DNA from: UBA9926 sp023261215
GTDB lineage: Bacteria; Pseudomonadota; Gammaproteobacteria; Pseudomonadales; Azotimanducaceae
Reading direction: 5' to 3'
Assembly (NCBI GenBank): GCA_038136035.1
Contig: JAYPYV010000012.1
Coordinates: 1 to 64,000, forward strand
Length of the DNA stretch: 64,000 nucleotides
How positions within the stretch are numbered: the first letter of the stretch is position 1; each line of letters opens with the position of its first letter. The translations under genes and the position numbers were made by a program. The notes below the pieces were generated by a model that was given only the letters and a program-made list of their open reading frames with translations, was not told the DNA's origin and searched no databases. Below, in pieces: positions 59,968 to 64,000 of this stretch.

Positions 59968-61164
59968 ATGAATCCAGTCGAGACACAAGAGGCGCTTCGA
60001 GCGCGATTTGTTGCGCAATTTGGCGCTGACCCCCTGTTTGAGATTTCCGCTCCTGGCCGAGTCAACCTGATTGGCGAGCATATCGACTACACCGGCGGCC
60101 TCGTGATGCCTATGACGATACAGCTCGAGACCAGAGCGCTGATGCGACCGAATCAACGCTCAGAAATTCGGGTATTTTCGGAGCGCTTCTCTGAACACGT
60201 CGTTGTTCGTCCGCACGAAGTATCCCGAACACTGAAGGGGCACTGGTCTGACTTTGTGAAGGGCTACGCGCTCGTGTCCTGCCACCGTCAAATTGGCGCA
60301 GGATTTGACCTCTATGTGACCTCTAATTTAGAGATGGGTGGGCTTTCGAGCTCCGCCTCGTTTCTTGCGGTCATTGCACTTGCTAATCGCATACAGACTC
60401 AAGAGGAAGCCAGCGCCTTGTCACTTGACGATACAGAGAGACTCGCAATCGCCCTTCAGTGCCAGCAAGTTGAGAATGAATGGATCGGTGTTCCTTGCGG
60501 GATCATGGATCCATCTTCGATTCTGTTGGGCGGCATTCGCCAGTTGGATTGTCAGACGTTGAAATCGACCCTCTTGCCGAAGCTCTCGGATGACATTGCG
60601 CTGGTGTTGATGGACACCAAAGTGCCTCGAACGCTTGCCTCCAGCGCTTATAAAGACCGGGTTCGTCAACTACACGCCATCGCGGAAATGGGTGAGTCCA
60701 TTGGACAGAGGCGGCTGCGGCATTTGGCCACGCTCTCTGATGATCAAGTCTCCGCACTGATGGCTGCAGTCACCGATGACACACTAAAACGCAGGTTGCG
60801 CCATGTAAGCACTGAACAGCGGCGGGTGCTGCGCGCGGCTGAAGCACTTAGGCAGAGTGATTACCTCACGCTGGGTGACTTAATGAACCAAAGTCACGCC
60901 TCGCTTCGTGATGATTACGAGGTCAGTTGTGAGGCTTTGGATTGGATAACGGCAGCCAGTCGCGAGGCGCCTGGCTCTCTGGGGGCACGCTTAACGGGCG
61001 CAGGCTTTGGCGGCGCGGCCATCGCATTGGTTCATAGTGGGGCCCTTGAGGCCCACAACGACAGCGTCCGCGAAGCGTTTGCCCATCATTCAGGTTATGA
61101 GCCTGAACTCGTGACGCTGCGCACCGGTTCACGTGCCGAAGCCCTTCGGCTCGATCCAAACTAG
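59968..61164 (+). CDS. galK: Galactokinase
   Basis: Phosphorylates galactose to galactose-1-phosphate, first step of the Leloir pathway. The 398-residue GHMP kinase shows the galactokinase signature SAPGRVNLIGEHIDYTGGLVMP, the ATP loop GGLSSSASFLAV, the conserved CGIMDPSSILLGG with the catalytic Asp, and GARLTGAGFGGAAIAL near the C-terminus. It is 29 bases after galM. galT and galE are not in the window. Confidence 0.92.
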   Translation: MNPVETQEALRARFVAQFGADPLFEISAPGRVNLIGEHIDYTGGLVMPMTIQLETRALMRPNQRSEIRVFSERFSEHVVVRPHEVSRTLKGHWSDFVKGYALVSCHRQIGAGFDLYVTSNLEMGGLSSSASFLAVIALANRIQTQEEASALSLDDTERLAIALQCQQVENEWIGVPCGIMDPSSILLGGIRQLDCQTLKSTLLPKLSDDIALVLMDTKVPRTLASSAYKDRVRQLHAIAEMGESIGQRRLRHLATLSDDQVSALMAAVTDDTLKRRLRHVSTEQRRVLRAAEALRQSDYLTLGDLMNQSHASLRDDYEVSCEALDWITAASREAPGSLGARLTGAGFGGAAIALVHSGALEAHNDSVREAFAHHSGYEPELVTLRTGSRAEALRLDPN

Positions 61165-61251
61165 CGTTTCAGTCAAATCCTACGTGAAGGCGCCCTGAGT
61201 CTGGCGCCTCGATGGCATAGCACAGCTCACCAAAGCCTTTTTCAAGCTTGC

Positions 61252-61896
61252 TCAACCACCCAACGGTAGGTCTAACTCGCTAGATAATTCTTTAAGCGCT
61301 TGATCCTCTGTCAGCACTTTAATCGTTCGCATGCCCAGCGCCTTTGCAGGCTTGAGGTTGATGCCAAGATCATCAATGAAGAGTGCTTCGCTCGGATCGA
61401 TGCCGAGCAGGTTGCAAGTGTGCTGATAAATCCGAGGGTCAGGTTTACGAATCCCCAGTTCGCTGGATTCAACCACCAAATCAAATTCGCGCATCACTTC
61501 CGCAACACGGGACGCGCGCTCCGAAGTAGTCGCCATTCCCGCGCCTTGCCCTGATTTGACATTGTTGGTGATGCAGGCAACGCGGTAGTGCGCTTTGATG
61601 GCTCTCAGAGCGGCCAACATTTTGGGTCGCACGTCGCCGGACAAGAGACTCAGCACGGCCGCGCCCTGAATTCGATGGCCGAGGGCTTCCGATTCGTCCG
61701 CAAATCGTTGATCAAATTCATCCGGACTGATGTCGCTGCGCTCAAATTGAGCCCAGGCGTTTTCATCTGGATTGGTAGCATTCACCGTTCTGATGAAATC
61801 AAGCGGGATGTCGTGCGCTTGCTCGTAACGGTTAAAGGCTTCGAATGGACTGGTGGTGAGCACACCCCCAAAATCCCAAAGTACCGCTTTTAACAA
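61252..61896 (-). CDS. HAD-superfamily hydrolase
   Basis: A 214-residue HAD subfamily IA protein. The nucleophile Asp is in LWDFGGVLTTSP, where the usual second Asp is Gly, as in the epoxide-hydrolase N-terminal phosphatase branch. ACITNN is motif II, a Lys in GIRKPDPRIY motif III and FIDDLGINL motif IV. Substrate unknown. It is downstream of lpxA on the same strand with a 117-base gap. Confidence 0.87.
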   Translation of the reverse strand: MLKAVLWDFGGVLTTSPFEAFNRYEQAHDIPLDFIRTVNATNPDENAWAQFERSDISPDEFDQRFADESEALGHRIQGAAVLSLLSGDVRPKMLAALRAIKAHYRVACITNNVKSGQGAGMATTSERASRVAEVMREFDLVVESSELGIRKPDPRIYQHTCNLLGIDPSEALFIDDLGINLKPAKALGMRTIKVLTEDQALKELSSELDLPLGG

Positions 61897-62013
61897 AGGT
61901 CGCTCCTTTTTCAGATTTGATGCTTCAAGGTCTCGCTATTCGCAACATCGCCCCATACTTGAATTTCGAGCCTCGGGTGCTTTCTCGCAGGTTCAAGCCA
62001 GGGGTTCAGCGCG

Positions 62014-62829
62014 CTACTCGCCGCCGACGTTCATCTCAAAGGTCGCTGACTCAGGCCGGGCCAACCCTCGCTGAGAGTCACTGATGGCGCGCAACATTTT
62101 CTGAACCTGCGGTGAATCAGGAAATTCACCCAGAACTTCTTCGATGGCTTGCTCGAGTCTAAGCTCTCGCGCAAATAGGATTCTGAAGGCCTTTCGCACA
62201 GCTTTAATATCGTCATTCGTATAGCCCGCACGCTCCATACCGACTTTGTTAATGACCCGCATGTGGGCGGGAAATCCCTCGGCAATTGTGAACGGCAGCA
62301 CGTCCTGCACAACCCTGGCCATGCCTGCGACCATGGCGGCTTCCCCAACGTGACAAAACTGGTGGACCGCTGAAAGGCCACCGATATTCGCGTGATCTCC
62401 CACGTGAACATGTCCCCCTAAAGTTGCGCTGTGGCTCATGACGACATGGTTGCCCACGATGCAATTGTGGGCGACATGCGCGTGTGCAAGCAAAGCACAA
62501 TCGTTGCCCACCTTTGTCGACGAATCGGGTTCAGTGCCACTATGGACTGAGACAAACTCGCGAATCATATTTCGATCCCCAATGTCCGTGTAGGTCACCG
62601 AATCGAGGTTGTGCTTCAGATCTTGTGAGGCAATACCTAATGTCACGTAAGGGTACACGATGCAGTCTTTGCCTATCCGTGTGTGTCCATCGACAACCAC
62701 ATGGCTCATCAAACGGGTACCAGAATCAATCGTGACATGTGGCCCCAAGGTGCAAAAAGGGCCGATCTCAGCGTCGTCAGCAACTTGAGCTTTAGGATCG
62801 ACCACGGCAAGCGGGCTGATATTCGCCAT
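62014..62829 (-). CDS. lpxA: UDP-N-acetylglucosamine acyltransferase
   Basis: First step of lipid A synthesis: transfer of a 3-hydroxyacyl chain from ACP to UDP-GlcNAc. The 271-residue left-handed beta-helix has hexapeptide repeats from residue 1, the catalytic histidine in LLAHAHVAHNCIVGNHVV (near 125), GGLSAVHQFCHVGEAAMV, and the helical C-terminus VGMERAGYTNDDIKAVRKAF. It is separated from lpxD, fabZ and lpxB, its usual operon, so it is either relocated or a second copy. It is divergent from fabA. Confidence 0.93.
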   Translation of the reverse strand: MANISPLAVVDPKAQVADDAEIGPFCTLGPHVTIDSGTRLMSHVVVDGHTRIGKDCIVYPYVTLGIASQDLKHNLDSVTYTDIGDRNMIREFVSVHSGTEPDSSTKVGNDCALLAHAHVAHNCIVGNHVVMSHSATLGGHVHVGDHANIGGLSAVHQFCHVGEAAMVAGMARVVQDVLPFTIAEGFPAHMRVINKVGMERAGYTNDDIKAVRKAFRILFARELRLEQAIEEVLGEFPDSPQVQKMLRAISDSQRGLARPESATFEMNVGGE

Positions 62830-62910
62830 AACCTTTCTCTACTTTTCGAAAAATCGATGGAATTGCTCCAATATTGATTCCCATACTGGAGAGGCGTTGC
62901 ATGAGCCGGG

Positions 62911-62932
62911 TTAAAAAGCGTCTTCTTTTTAA
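62911..62932. repeat. Inverted repeat in the lpxA-fabA spacer (1)
   Basis: TTAAAAAG (62911-62918) and CTTTTTAA (62925-62932) form a perfect 8-base inverted repeat around a 6-base centre. It lies between the divergent lpxA and fabA starts and may be a regulator site or hairpin. Confidence 0.6.
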
Positions 62933-62970
62933 CTTTAATCATGCGTAAAGCACGCCAAACTTCCATTTTC

Positions 62971-62984
62971 TGACTTAAAAGTCA
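62971..62984. repeat. Inverted repeat in the lpxA-fabA spacer (2), near the fabA promoter
   Basis: TGACTTAAAAGTCA: TGACTT and AAGTCA are inverted around a central AA. It lies just upstream of the predicted fabA -35 region, a position suited to a repressor or activator operator. It does not match the E. coli FadR or FabR consensus that I know. Confidence 0.6.
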
Positions 62985-63004
62985 AAGTTTAATTGAAGAA
63001 GTCG

Positions 63005-63015
63005 GATGCTATACT
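63005..63015 (+). promoter_or_regulatory. Extended -10 promoter of fabA
   Basis: TGCTATACT (63007-63015) is an extended -10 (TGnTATACT) with only a weak -35 (TTTAAT near 62988) at a 16-base spacing. It is about 55 bases before the fabA ATG. The nearby inverted repeat suggests control by a fatty-acid-responsive regulator. Confidence 0.55.
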
Positions 63016-63069
63016 CCCGGCCCAGTTCGATCATGACGCAGACATGACCTGCGCTTAAAGGGACGTTCC

Positions 63070-63603
63070 ATGACCGATGTCAGCTTCAGCCAACAACCCG
63101 CCTACACCAAGGAAGAGCTCTTAGGTTGCGGTTACGGAAAGATGTTCGGCCCCGGTGGGGCTCATCTGCCGATTGACCAAATGTTGATGATTGATCGGAT
63201 CACACATATTGCTGAGAGCGGCGGCAAAGCTGACAAAGGGCAAATTATTGCAGAGCTGGACATTCATCCAGATCTTTGGTTCTTCGATTGCCACTTTGTG
63301 GATGATCCCGTGATGCCTGGGTGTTTGGGCCTAGATGCCCTCTGGCAACTCCTCGGGTTTTATCTCGCCTGGAAAGGGAACCGTGGGCTAGGTCGAGCGC
63401 TTGGCTGTGGCAAGGTTGCGTTCAGAGGGCAGATCTTGCCGACAAATCGGCTGGTTCGTTATGAAATCGATGTCACCCGTATCCGAGAGGGGAAAACCGT
63501 TCTAGGCATTGCGGACTGCGCGGTCTTCGTGGATGGCCAGCGTATTTATGTCGCAGAAGATATCAAGGTTGGGTTATTCACGTCGCTCGATGATTTTGCT
63601 TAA
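63070..63603 (+). CDS. fabA: 3-hydroxydecanoyl-ACP dehydratase/isomerase
   Basis: Introduces the cis double bond of unsaturated fatty acids. The 177-residue hotdog protein includes the catalytic His in WFFDCHFVDDPVMPGCLGLDALWQLLGF and the Asp in CLGLDAL, both diagnostic for FabA rather than FabZ. It is followed after 72 bases by fabB on the same strand, the classical fabAB pair. Confidence 0.96.
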   Translation: MTDVSFSQQPAYTKEELLGCGYGKMFGPGGAHLPIDQMLMIDRITHIAESGGKADKGQIIAELDIHPDLWFFDCHFVDDPVMPGCLGLDALWQLLGFYLAWKGNRGLGRALGCGKVAFRGQILPTNRLVRYEIDVTRIREGKTVLGIADCAVFVDGQRIYVAEDIKVGLFTSLDDFA

Positions 63604-63675
63604 ATCCCCGTCATCGATGCCGTGGGCGCATCAACTCTCAATTCATCCGCCGCTTGTAGAGAAGGCCTGAAAACC

Positions 63676-64000
63676 ATGAGAAGAGCAGTGATTACCGGGA
63701 TGGGCATTGTCTCCCCGCTAGGCAACAATCTCACCGACACACTCAGTGCCTTAAGGGACACTCGGTCCGGTATTCGGTATCAACCCATCTACGAAGAAAT
63801 GGGTCTCCGCTCGCATGTTGCGGGTAGCATCGATATCGACCAGGACGCGTTGATCGATCGAAAACTCAAACGTTTTATGGGGGACGCCGCAGGCTTTTCT
63901 TACATCGCGATGCAGGAGGCAATCGAGGATAGTGGCCTCGACGTAAGTGATATTTCTAACGAAATGACAGGCATCATTGCAGGCTCAGGTGGTGCAAGCT
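63676..64000 (+). CDS. fabB: 3-oxoacyl-ACP synthase I, partial (cut by window end)
   Basis: The ATG at 63676 opens a frame to the window end, 108 codons: MRRAVITGMGIVSPLGNN, then TRSGIRYQPIYEEMGLRSHV and the FKMGDAA-type segment KRFMGDAAGFSYIAMQEAI. This is the N-terminus of FabB, which elongates the cis-unsaturated product of FabA. The active-site Cys lies beyond the window. Confidence 0.95.
   Translation, partial: MRRAVITGMGIVSPLGNNLTDTLSALRDTRSGIRYQPIYEEMGLRSHVAGSIDIDQDALIDRKLKRFMGDAAGFSYIAMQEAIEDSGLDVSDISNEMTGIIAGSGGAS

Noticed and set aside
1..64000. CRISPR arrays, IS elements, prophage, rRNA operons
   Set aside because: No regularly spaced repeats, transposase or integrase-like frames, phage structural genes or rRNA sequence were seen anywhere in the window.

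Overview
The window reads as a single chromosomal stretch of a Gram-negative gammaproteobacterium, most likely marine. The evidence is the lipid A/LPS genes (lpxA, lpxK, msbA, kdsB), the lolCDE lipoprotein-release system, the fabA-fabB pair, an rne/rluC divergent pair with the maf-yceD-rpmF-fabD-fabG-acpP-fabF-mltG-tmk-holB-pilZ order typical of this class, greB, and an NQR maturation gene (nqrM) beside apbE. There are no phage, IS or CRISPR features. Two runs of exactly 100 N (18156-18255 and 36647-36746) are scaffold gaps, so the source is a draft genome or MAG. The second gap cuts murB, and its true length cannot be 100 bases.

Layout. 1-5300: a PLP enzyme, thioesterase and lipoprotein operon; apbE-nqrM; a type I-beta DAHP synthase; a PilZ-like protein. 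5370-14860: lolC-lolD-lolE, a DUF2062 protein, comEC, tesB, a DUF2244 protein, hisC, greB, dgkA. 14953-18039: clpB, then an unknown basic protein behind two tandem LexA boxes. 18333-24306: an L2HGDH-type flavoprotein, a CDF exporter, a D-threonine/hydroxyaspartate-aldolase-type PLP enzyme, and the mesaconyl-C4-CoA hydratase plus mesaconyl-CoA C1-C4 transferase pair. 24510-29447: exbB-exbD, an in-frame MsbA-LpxK fusion, a Trm112-like gene, kdsB. 29444-31876: a thioredoxin-like fusion protein and a UGSC-family selenoprotein with an in-frame UGA. 32120-36901: a hybrid histidine kinase with a periplasmic binding protein, an SDR, and murB. 36907-49676: rne, rluC and the fatty-acid/cell-envelope/replication cluster. 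50242-53890: an Anbu peptidase facing alpha-E, circularly permuted ATP-grasp and GNAT genes. 54440-61164: a MAPEG protein, a three-subunit molybdenum hydroxylase with a MoaD-like protein, galM and galK. 61252-64000: a HAD hydrolase, lpxA, fabA and fabB (cut by the window end).

Much of the content serves envelope biogenesis: acyl chains from the fab genes feed LpxA, the lipid A kinase and flippase are joined in one protein, Kdo is activated by KdsB, and lipoproteins are released by LolCDE. The least explained parts are the UGSC selenoprotein with its partner, the MsbA-LpxK fusion, the SOS-controlled unknown protein, the rearranged Anbu cluster, and the operon coupling a PLP aldolase to 3-hydroxypropionate bi-cycle enzymes. 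All calls come from reading the sequence; no database search was run.
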